Of a stretch of 36,473 bases of DNA, positions 19,368 through 27,530 are shown piece by piece. The translations under genes were made by a program, and so were the position numbers. Below the pieces are notes generated by a model. That model ran no database searches. It had not been told where the DNA came from and saw only the letters and a list, made by a program, of their open reading frames with translations. Positions within the stretch are counted from its first letter, which is position 1. Each line of letters opens with the position of its first letter. The DNA lies in NCBI GenBank assembly GCA_938003775.1, contig CALKXZ010000073.1, forward strand, positions 1-36,473, written 5' to 3'. Origin of the DNA: an uncultured Granulosicoccus sp. (GTDB lineage: Bacteria; Pseudomonadota; Gammaproteobacteria; Granulosicoccales; Granulosicoccaceae).

Positions 19368-20402
19368 ATGCACTCTTTGGTCGTTGATAAAGTGGGGGCG
19401 GTCAGTTTTGCAGAGCTGCCGGAGCCGCTGCTTGATGATGAGCACCTACTGCTAAAAGTCTCGCACGTCGGTCTGTGTGGGAGTGATCTCAATACCTTTC
19501 GCGGTACCAACCCGTTGGTCAGTTATCCCCGAGTTCCTGGTCATGAGATTGGAGGAACCATCATTGAACGCGGCGCGAATGTGCCCATAGAATTCGGTGT
19601 GGGCAAACAAGCTATAGTGATACCGTACACCGAGTGTGGTGCATGCAGCGCATGTAAAGTCGGTAGAACCAATGCGTGCCAATTTAATAAAACACTCGGT
19701 GTTCAACAAGACGGCGGGATGTGCAGTCGCATAAGCGTCCATCCAGATCGAATAATCCTAAACGAGACGCTCCCCTTGCCTCACAAGTCTCTTGTGGAGC
19801 CTCTGTCGGTTGGATTTCATGCCGTAAAACGTGGTGCGGTAACCAAGGAGGATACCGTGATAGTCCAAGGGGCTGGCGCCATCGGTGTCGGGGCTGTTAT
19901 TGGTGCTCTAGCCAGGGGTGCCAAGGTCATTGTGTTGGAAGTGAGCGATGCGAAAAAGAACGATCTGGCTAAGCTTGGCGTTAACACCGTACTCAATCCG
20001 AAGACACATGATATAGCGCGTGAGGTCAACGCACTTACTGACGGGCATGGCGCAGATGTGGTCATAGAGGCTGTCGGGTTGGCTGATACTTTTCGTTCCG
20101 CTGTTGATTTGGTTTGTTTTGCTGGGCGTGTGGTGTATGTGGGCTATGCAAAGGATGAGGTCAGTTACAACACCTCATTGTTTAATCTCAAGGAGCTTGA
20201 TATTCGTGGGTCACGAAATTCGACACGAAAGGATTTTCTCGCCGTTATAACTTTTCTCGAGGCACACCCACAGGTGGCAGAGATTATAATTTCCAAGATT
20301 GTTCCATGGGCAGAGGCGGACCAAGCATTCGTGTACTGGGAAAGTGTTCGCGACTCGATGTTTAAGATCATGGTAGAGCTGGAAAGTAGTGATGTCTCCT
20401 AG
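19368..20402 (+). CDS. Zinc-dependent medium-chain dehydrogenase (L-galactonate/L-idonate 5-dehydrogenase-like)
   Basis: VGLCGSDLNTFRG, PGHEIGGTI, ECGACSACKVGRTNAC structural-zinc motif, GAGAIGVGAVIGA Rossmann motif. Confidence 0.88.
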   Translation: MHSLVVDKVGAVSFAELPEPLLDDEHLLLKVSHVGLCGSDLNTFRGTNPLVSYPRVPGHEIGGTIIERGANVPIEFGVGKQAIVIPYTECGACSACKVGRTNACQFNKTLGVQQDGGMCSRISVHPDRIILNETLPLPHKSLVEPLSVGFHAVKRGAVTKEDTVIVQGAGAIGVGAVIGALARGAKVIVLEVSDAKKNDLAKLGVNTVLNPKTHDIAREVNALTDGHGADVVIEAVGLADTFRSAVDLVCFAGRVVYVGYAKDEVSYNTSLFNLKELDIRGSRNSTRKDFLAVITFLEAHPQVAEIIISKIVPWAEADQAFVYWESVRDSMFKIMVELESSDVS

Positions 20403-21177
20403 GCCAAATCCAACCAACATGGCAGATGCGTTTAGCCTTCAAGGCGAATTGGCACTGGTCACCGGAGGTGGAACCGGTATTGGTCTGGCGATCGCAAAAT
20501 GTCTGCACCTGTGTGGCGCAAAAGTGATTTTAGCAGGACGTCGAATGGATGTTCTAAATGAGGCAGTGGCATCCATCGATGACAACTGCTTCGCTGAGCG
20601 TATTGACCTTTCGGACTTGGATTCACTGCAAACTATTGAGTCTGTTATTGCAGAGAAATATGGCTTTGTCAGTATTTTGGTGAACAACGCTGGTGTGACT
20701 TTGAAAAAACCGTTTGAGCACAGTGACATGAATGAATTCGATTCAGTGTTTGATGTTCACGTCAGAGGTGCTCTTGAGTTGTCCAGACATGTCATCAGCC
20801 GACAGACAGAACACGGCAGAGGGTCTGTCATCTTTATCTCCTCCATGACAGCCTACATAGGGCAACCATTAGTCATGGGGTATACCGTGTCTAAAACCGC
20901 CATTAATGGCGTCGTTCGTGGCCTTGCCGCAGAGTTTTCCGGAAGAGGTATCCGGGTTAACGGAGTAGCGCCAGGTTGGATTGACACTGAACTTTTTCGA
21001 AAGGCCACTGCTGGAGATATTCCTCGCCAACAAAAAATTATGAGCAGAATTCCAATAGGTGAATTGGGTAATCCTGCTGATATTGGTTGGGCCTGTGCGT
21101 ATCTGGCCTCCCCTGCAGCAAGTTATGTCACCGGACAGGTGCTTCTTGTCGACGGCGGCGGTGCGACAGGCTTCTAG
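20389..21177 (+). CDS. SDR-family oxidoreductase (gluconate 5-dehydrogenase-like)
   Basis: TGGGTGIGLAIA, NNAGVT, YTVSKTAINGVVRGLAAEFSGRGIRVNGVAPGW; overlaps the preceding gene by 14 nt (GTG start). Confidence 0.9.
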   Translation: MMSPRPNPTNMADAFSLQGELALVTGGGTGIGLAIAKCLHLCGAKVILAGRRMDVLNEAVASIDDNCFAERIDLSDLDSLQTIESVIAEKYGFVSILVNNAGVTLKKPFEHSDMNEFDSVFDVHVRGALELSRHVISRQTEHGRGSVIFISSMTAYIGQPLVMGYTVSKTAINGVVRGLAAEFSGRGIRVNGVAPGWIDTELFRKATAGDIPRQQKIMSRIPIGELGNPADIGWACAYLASPAASYVTGQVLLVDGGGATGF

Positions 21178-21214
21178 TACCAACCATTTTCATCAGTCAT
21201 AAAGAGTCGTACGA

Positions 21215-22888
21215 TTGGAATTTCTGCTTCTAGTTCTTAATATAGCCGGTGCGGCCACGCTACTGCTTTGGGCGGTACGCATGGTCAGAACCGGTTTTGA
21301 GCGCGTCAATGGCAATGCTTTTCGGCGTGCCATTCAACGATCCAATGCCAATCGGTTCAAAGCAGCCGGTGTCGGTTTATTGCTCGCGGTGTTGATGCAA
21401 AGTTCAACCGCTGTGGCGGTGCTGGCCACCGGGTTTGCTGCTTCTGGTGTAATCGGTTTAATCCCCGGCATGTCACTGCTACTCGGCGCTGACTTAGGCT
21501 CAGCACTCGTGGTACAGATACTCTCGTTCGATCTGTCCTGGTTAATGCCAATCCTGTTATTGGTAGGTGGCACACTGTTTTTAAAAGGCCGCTCCAGCCT
21601 CTTGCGTCAAACGGGAAGGATTATCCTTGGCGTCGGAGTCATTCTGTTGTCTCTCCAACTCATCAGTGACGCAACCGAGCCATTGCGGGACAGTGGTTTT
21701 ATTGTCGTAACGATGAGTTACCTGTCAGAAGATCTGGTGGCATCGTTCCTGGTGGGCATCATAGTGACTTGGTTGTTGCACTCCAGTGTTGCTTCGGTTC
21801 TTTTGATCGTGGCGCTAGTCGGCCAACAAATCGTTCCACCGGCTGTTGGTGTTGCGCTGATACTTGGCACCAATTTGGGCGCAGGACTGATTGCCTACGG
21901 GCTTACCCGCAATCAAAACTCGGTCGGTAGACGGATACCGACGGGAAACCTTCTGTTTCGTAGTATTGCGGCCGTGCTTGCTTTAATTGCCATGAGATTC
22001 ATAGAGTTGCCTGTGGCAGAAAATGCGATGCAGAGTGCTCGCTGGTTGGTGTTGTGTCACTTGGCTTTCAACGCAACATTGCTTGTGTTGTGCCTTCCGT
22101 TTGTCGGGTTGATGGGCTGGCTGACCAGCAGGTTGCTACCCAGTCCAGTGAGCGACGACAGGCAAGTGGATCCGCTGATGAACCGACATACAGCGTTGGA
22201 TCGTGCAGTACTCGATACGCCCCAACTGGCACTGGCCAGCGCTACGCGCGAATGCTTACGCATGAGTGATGTTATTGAGCTGATGTTGGTACCCATCATG
22301 TCGCTTTACGATCACACTCAAAAATCGGCGACAAAGGATTTCAGTGAACTGGAACAACACGTCAATCGCTTACATTCCACCATCAAATTGTATCTGGCCG
22401 ATCTGGACGATAAATTCATGACAGACCAGGATACGAAAAGAAAACTCGAGCTGACTAATTTTGCAATCAACATGGAAGCCGTTGGCGATCTCGTGTTCAA
22501 GAATTTGCTAAATTTAGCGCGCCGAAAAAACAGGGAATGTTTAACCTTCTCTACTCAGGGATGGAGCGAATTGACTGATCTGCACAAACAGGTTATTGCC
22601 AACATGCACCTAGCATTGAACGTTTTGGTCTCTGGGGATATTAGTTCAGCCCGTCAGCTTGTTGAAGAAAAGGACCGAATTCGGATGCAAGAAAGAAACA
22701 GTAACGAACAGCATCTTAGACGCCTGCAAACCGGTTCTGTTATCAGTATCGAAACCAGTGATATACATCTTGAGACACTGCGTGCCCTTCGACAAATCAA
22801 TTCATTGTTTGCCTCTGGTGCCTACCCTATTCTGAGTCACAATGGCGAGTTACTCGATAGTCGCCTGACTCAACTGCACACACGTTAG
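21215..22888 (+). CDS. Na/Pi cotransporter family protein with C-terminal PhoU-like region (YjbB/NptA-like)
   Basis: Two Na_Pi_cotrans repeats (AVLMQSSTAVAVLATGFAASGVIG; WLLHSSVASVLLIVALVG), helical PhoU-like C-terminus; TTG start 37 nt after SDR stop. Confidence 0.88.
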   Translation: MEFLLLVLNIAGAATLLLWAVRMVRTGFERVNGNAFRRAIQRSNANRFKAAGVGLLLAVLMQSSTAVAVLATGFAASGVIGLIPGMSLLLGADLGSALVVQILSFDLSWLMPILLLVGGTLFLKGRSSLLRQTGRIILGVGVILLSLQLISDATEPLRDSGFIVVTMSYLSEDLVASFLVGIIVTWLLHSSVASVLLIVALVGQQIVPPAVGVALILGTNLGAGLIAYGLTRNQNSVGRRIPTGNLLFRSIAAVLALIAMRFIELPVAENAMQSARWLVLCHLAFNATLLVLCLPFVGLMGWLTSRLLPSPVSDDRQVDPLMNRHTALDRAVLDTPQLALASATRECLRMSDVIELMLVPIMSLYDHTQKSATKDFSELEQHVNRLHSTIKLYLADLDDKFMTDQDTKRKLELTNFAINMEAVGDLVFKNLLNLARRKNRECLTFSTQGWSELTDLHKQVIANMHLALNVLVSGDISSARQLVEEKDRIRMQERNSNEQHLRRLQTGSVISIETSDIHLETLRALRQINSLFASGAYPILSHNGELLDSRLTQLHTR

Positions 22889-22947
22889 CGCTAAGGTTGC
22901 CAACAAACACATTTTTACACTAATAGTATTTCTGCTTTGGATACCAA

Positions 22948-22963
22948 TGAGTGAATTCACTCA
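22948..22963. repeat. 16-bp perfect palindrome TGAGTGAATTCACTCA
   Basis: Direct inspection. Confidence 0.8.
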
Positions 22964-22986
22964 GCACCCAAAAGATGATCGGTCGA

Positions 22987-23023
22987 TGACGTCATTGTCG
23001 CCACTAATCTATTATGTTAAATC
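22987..23023 (+). repeat. 37-bp degenerate direct repeat, copy 2
   Basis: 30/37 identity to 8124-8160. Confidence 0.6.
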
Positions 23024-23185
23024 TAGAAACTCTGCATGCAGAAATTCATTGGCAGGTAACGGTGTTTACGCAAGAGATCAATTGCACTCGTTTGAGCACT
23101 GCGCAAATCTGTAGAAAGGTACGGCCATCATTCGTGACAAATCAGATACTTATTTAGATCAAGCGTCTGATTTTATTAAATAATA

Positions 23186-24846
23186 ACTCAAGATTCGGAG
23201 TTCAATTCTGACGATATCAAGCAGACCACTCATGTTCAAGGCACATCGTGAATGCATCAAGCTGGAGTGCTTGTACAAGAAATCGTGACACTCGTTCATC
23301 GATTTTCGCCATAACATCACCAACAGTGCAATTGAGTTGCTGACGCATGGATTTCAAGGTTCCTGCTACAAGCGCTCTGAATACGCTCCACAACCTCGCG
23401 GCGTAGTTCAAACTATCAAACTGATCCTGTATTTGAGAGCGTACCTGCCCAACCGACAGTTCTGTTGATATCAGCTTTGCATCCACTAGCATCAGATAAC
23501 GGATGGCGCACAGGTGGATAGAGGCGATGTGTGAGACAAAGCTGCGCGTTTGCTCCTGCAGGAATCCAAGATGCTGCTTCGCCTCTTTGAAGTACACTTC
23601 GATACTCCAGCGTAGCGCGTAGACCTGTAGCATTTTTGCACTGCTCAGTCGCACGTCAGTGCTCAGAAACAAGGCCCAGTCCTTGCGACTGGCTGTACGA
23701 TCTTCCTTGTCGGTTATGCCTCGCACGAACAGTAGCTTCACAGCTTGATAATCTGGCTTTGCGTCCGATCCTTTCTCTGTCGACAAATCAATCTCTACCA
23801 CTATTTCTACCACTTTCCAGGGCAGATCAGCAACCTGGCTCCATTGCTTTCGCACAGCACGCTTATAAAGCTCTTTGGCATCAAGCAATTTGTGCCCGTT
23901 ACCGTGCTCAACACGGTATTTGGTTTTGCCTCTCTTCATCCGCACTATGGCTGTCATTCCAAGCCCCTTTGCGGAACGCATCATGTCTTTGTTACCAAAC
24001 CAGGCGTCCGCTACCACGTAGGAGGCGCGAATGCCATGCCTGACAGCGCGGCGAATCATGCCTGTGGCCATCTGTACCTTGGTCTGACCCACCGCCTCGT
24101 CATAGCGCCGAGCGCCAGCACTTCGACCATCCTTGAATGGTTTTTCGACACCCTGAGTTCTGACTTGACTAATGGTTATCTGTGAATCCAGTGGCAGGAA
24201 AGCCTGCTCGGTGGATAATCCCAGCGTCAAGACCTGCTGCCCCATGACACTGGTATGGCTGACATGATCAAAATGAGACGATACCCCTTCCATTCGTTCG
24301 CCCTTGCGGGTTTTGATCGAATCATCGAGAACAAACGCGCAAGTCTCTGTCGTCTGCACCTTATGCTCAGCGAACACCTTGGCTGCCAACCCCAGATTCA
24401 ACTCACGCCAATTGATATCCTCACGCTTGAGTAGATCGTACATCACATCCTTCTTGGCCTGACTGAATAGTCCCAGTGCCTTGCTGGTGAACATGCTGAT
24501 TGACGACACGTTGAGCCGACGCCAAATCAGCAACAGATACAGCACCTCCGAGGCCTGCGTCCCTGTACGCTTATGCAGACCGGCCTTGTTTATCAGTCCG
24601 TTGATGCCAAGACGTCTCCAGCCATCAGCAAACACGTTGTCTATGAATGTCACGGGATCACTTAACAAGTCCGCAACAAGCGGTGGCAAAAGAGTGTGTT
24701 TTGTAGCATTATTCATAGCAAGCCTTGGGCGAGTTTTGATGTGGGTATTGGTCTACACACATTTTAACAAGCACAAGGCTTTTTACGTTGTTCTATCAAT
24801 GCGTTACTGCATAATTGTCACGCAATTTGAACTCCGAAACTTGAGT
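23186..24846. mobile_element. IS4-family insertion sequence, ~1661 bp, with 20-bp terminal inverted repeats
   Basis: Left end ACTCAAGATTCGGAGTTCAA (23186-23205); right end TTGAACTCCGAAACTTGAGT (24827-24846), reverse complement matches left at 19/20. Confidence 0.9.
23217..24716 (-). CDS. IS4-family DDE transposase, apparently intact
   Basis: 499 aa; VADAWFGNKDM region and exact Y-x2-R-x3-E-x6-K signature YALRWSIEVYFKEAK. Confidence 0.93.
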   Translation of the reverse strand: MNNATKHTLLPPLVADLLSDPVTFIDNVFADGWRRLGINGLINKAGLHKRTGTQASEVLYLLLIWRRLNVSSISMFTSKALGLFSQAKKDVMYDLLKREDINWRELNLGLAAKVFAEHKVQTTETCAFVLDDSIKTRKGERMEGVSSHFDHVSHTSVMGQQVLTLGLSTEQAFLPLDSQITISQVRTQGVEKPFKDGRSAGARRYDEAVGQTKVQMATGMIRRAVRHGIRASYVVADAWFGNKDMMRSAKGLGMTAIVRMKRGKTKYRVEHGNGHKLLDAKELYKRAVRKQWSQVADLPWKVVEIVVEIDLSTEKGSDAKPDYQAVKLLFVRGITDKEDRTASRKDWALFLSTDVRLSSAKMLQVYALRWSIEVYFKEAKQHLGFLQEQTRSFVSHIASIHLCAIRYLMLVDAKLISTELSVGQVRSQIQDQFDSLNYAARLWSVFRALVAGTLKSMRQQLNCTVGDVMAKIDERVSRFLVQALQLDAFTMCLEHEWSA

Positions 24847-24966
24847 GACTAAGATATCCCTAGACGATACCAAATCGATGCAGACTGTCCTACCAGGTCT
24901 GCGAAAAGGCGGTTCACAAACTACTGAACTACCGATAGGGTTTGATATAAAACCTTGCCAGCAACA

Positions 24967-25311
24967 CTAATCTTCTTCGCTTTTCTTGTGGTCAATGACT
25001 GGTTCAATATACAAGTTCAAACCCATCTCTTTTTTCAGCAATCCAACCGCCGTTTCAGTTGCCAGCACCATCATGCGGTTTGAGCTATTCGAAGTTTGTA
25101 TGTCGATGCCCGGTATTGCTTGGACTTTTTTGGGCCAATCTGGGTCAATCTCCTGCCGTTTTTCTCTTCTCACAGCAATAACGTAGCGAGACATATCGTC
25201 TGCTTCTGGCTGGACATGCGTTGAGTCGTCTGGCTGAGACATACAGCCAGACAATAACATGAACACTAGGCTACAAACGAATCCAAGAGATGGCGTCCTC
25301 GTTAGTTTCAA
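24967..25311 (-). CDS. Small lipoprotein with I9 (subtilisin propeptide/inhibitor)-like domain
   Basis: Lipobox LLSGC; MSRYVIAVRR...NRMMVLATETAVGLLKKEMGLNLYIEPVIDHK parallels the N-terminus of the adjacent subtilase. Confidence 0.65.
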   Translation of the reverse strand: MKLTRTPSLGFVCSLVFMLLSGCMSQPDDSTHVQPEADDMSRYVIAVRREKRQEIDPDWPKKVQAIPGIDIQTSNSSNRMMVLATETAVGLLKKEMGLNLYIEPVIDHKKSEED

Positions 25312-25337
25312 TTCACTATCCTGTCGTTCTACTCAAC

Positions 25338-26852
25338 TTACGCAAAACACACTGATCCTAGTGTTGGTACACCTCGGCCCTGAAAATCTGAGTCGAGCCC
25401 AATATCACGGCAGGCGTCTCTTAGAATCTTACGTGCCATTGCTGCTCGAGTTTCGTCTCGCGGTAAATTTTTGTAATCGGTAGACTCACTGAGCATTGCT
25501 GCTAAAGCACCGCAAGCTAATGGACTGGACATTGAAGTGCCACTCATGACAGCGTAAGGGCTCTTTAAACCAAAACGCTCAGGCACGGTGGATATAATGC
25601 CCGCTCCGGGCGCAGCTGCGGTAATTTCAGGGCCGAAACAACTGAAATTAGCCAGAAAAAGATTCTCTTCCCCAAACATTTCTGGAAACTGGGGGAGTCG
25701 TGTTGCTGCTAATGATCCATCGGGTCCCCACCCTTCAACTCCCAGGGCGGATATGGCAACAGTTTCTGGAAACGCCGCTGGGAACTCCACGGGGCCGGAG
25801 CTATTAGCTGCCGCACAAATACACAATGTGCCACGCTCAAACGCATCAATTATCGCATCGCGTTCAATGTTGGACGGTGTAGGAGAGCCGAGACTCAAGT
25901 TGATCAAATCAACACCACGTGCACGTGATAGTTCGTCGATTGCATCGGCTATGTCCAATTGATTAGCACCACTTCCTGGGGGGAACACACGTGCCGAGAA
26001 TAATTTACAACCAGGTGCTATCCCAATAAATTGGCCTTTCTTGTTTGGGATCGCACCAATGGAGCCAGTGACATGCGATCCATGTGAGTCAACATCAGCG
26101 CCACCATCCGGATCAAACTGGCCATCGATAAAGGAGCCAACATCTATCACATGTTCCAAGCATGGGTGTGGGCCAGTACCAGTATCTATCACGCCCACAT
26201 CGATACCCTTGCCTCGAGATTTACTCGGCCTCTCGGCACCAAGTATCTCGTGCCACCAAGCAATTGGTCCAGTTTTAGGCAGCGCCGGACAGTCAATGGT
26301 CATTGAAGACGATGGAGCCCGGACCACGACACTCCAGAAGTCTCCCGCAGGCACCACAATGGCGGCTGCAGGCGTAAAGAAACTCGGAAAGGAAAACTTT
26401 GCTATTCCGTTCGTTTTGGTGGTTTCAGTAAGACGGCGTGACATATTCCCCGAACCTCGGAGAAACACGATGACTTCAGCACCGTGCAAAGCGGCGGTTT
26501 TTCCACGAACTTTAATGGTTAATTTAGAATCGCCCGCCGCCACAGGAGCTGACATCCAACTTCGATCGGAATGCATAAAGTCCATTGGAGATACGACGGT
26601 TGAGTAGTGCAAAATCTCCGGCTCGATGATGACATCATTCGACACTGAGTTGGCAATAGACGCTATCTCATCAGGATCTGCATTGAATATCATGCTGCGG
26701 CGAGCATGAGGGTCACTCGGATTAGTATCCGTTAGAACATCTGCACCAGGCTTGATCAAAGCAATCGCTGCAGACAAGGCGCCTCTGGAAATTTCCTTCT
26801 CGGTTTCCTTGAACTTACCTGATCGTTTGTTTGACATAACATACCGAGCCAT
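25338..26852 (-). CDS. Subtilisin-like (S8) serine protease with N-terminal I9-like domain, no evident signal peptide
   Basis: Catalytic Asp DVGVIDTGTG, His DSHGSHVTGSIG, Ser SGTSMSSPLACG. Start at 26852 chosen because GGAGGAAAG lies just upstream. Confidence 0.93.
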   Translation of the reverse strand: MARYVMSNKRSGKFKETEKEISRGALSAAIALIKPGADVLTDTNPSDPHARRSMIFNADPDEIASIANSVSNDVIIEPEILHYSTVVSPMDFMHSDRSWMSAPVAAGDSKLTIKVRGKTAALHGAEVIVFLRGSGNMSRRLTETTKTNGIAKFSFPSFFTPAAAIVVPAGDFWSVVVRAPSSSMTIDCPALPKTGPIAWWHEILGAERPSKSRGKGIDVGVIDTGTGPHPCLEHVIDVGSFIDGQFDPDGGADVDSHGSHVTGSIGAIPNKKGQFIGIAPGCKLFSARVFPPGSGANQLDIADAIDELSRARGVDLINLSLGSPTPSNIERDAIIDAFERGTLCICAAANSSGPVEFPAAFPETVAISALGVEGWGPDGSLAATRLPQFPEMFGEENLFLANFSCFGPEITAAAPGAGIISTVPERFGLKSPYAVMSGTSMSSPLACGALAAMLSESTDYKNLPRDETRAAMARKILRDACRDIGLDSDFQGRGVPTLGSVCFA

Positions 26853-27088
26853 AATTCTTTCCTCCATCTAAAAAATCAAAACGATTAAAGCGTTAGTCAG
26901 TTAATTGAATTCCCCGTGTGCGTCTATAAGGGTAATTTGTACATTCACTCTGTGCCTGCAGAGCCAAAGTGATTGCATCAACCAACCCAATCGCTCGTTT
27001 GCAGGCTGCGAATAGGCACCATAAACGCTAATACCACGTTCCGCTATCACTCATATGGGTGATCAATGGTTGGTACCAGATGATCTTG

Positions 27089-27517
27089 TTAAACACATTG
27101 TATTTGCCCACAGGTTTTTTTAGCGGGTATGCGCTTCACTTTTACCAGCGATATTGAGTCATAGTTGTGGTTAACAGCGTCAAACTCATTGATTAATACC
27201 ACCACCGATTCCAATTCAGCAGACGGCACCGCCACTGCTATCAGAATGCTGGTACCAATGGTATTGGGTCGAAATACTGGACGAACTCGGCTGACAGTAC
27301 TATTGGCACAATAGGCAGATAAATGCTTCAAGACACTGACGACAATCGTACCTAATTCCTTGGATATAACGTCAAAAGGTCGACTCACCAATGGCAAGTT
27401 GCGTTGCCAGTCGTTTTTCAAGCGGTTCTGTATTGTGTCGAGAAGTCTAGGTAGTGCAATCCTTTGATCACATGGCAGTTGACGGTTCAGGTCTGGGAAT
27501 CTCATAATGACCTTCAC
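27089..27517 (-). CDS. Hypothetical protein (uncertain ORF)
   Basis: 142-aa ORF filling the gap between subtilase and nitrilase; no recognised motif. Confidence 0.35.
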   Translation of the reverse strand: MKVIMRFPDLNRQLPCDQRIALPRLLDTIQNRLKNDWQRNLPLVSRPFDVISKELGTIVVSVLKHLSAYCANSTVSRVRPVFRPNTIGTSILIAVAVPSAELESVVVLINEFDAVNHNYDSISLVKVKRIPAKKTCGQIQCV

Positions 27518-27530
27518 TGGAGGTACCTAA

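Noticed and set aside
23636-24185. Two + ORFs (135 and 146 aa) inside the IS element
   Set aside because: Antisense to the clear IS4 transposase; no independent motif.
25588-26607. + strand ORFs (124 and 188 aa) antisense to the subtilase
   Set aside because: Shadow ORFs of a gene with catalytic motifs on the other strand.
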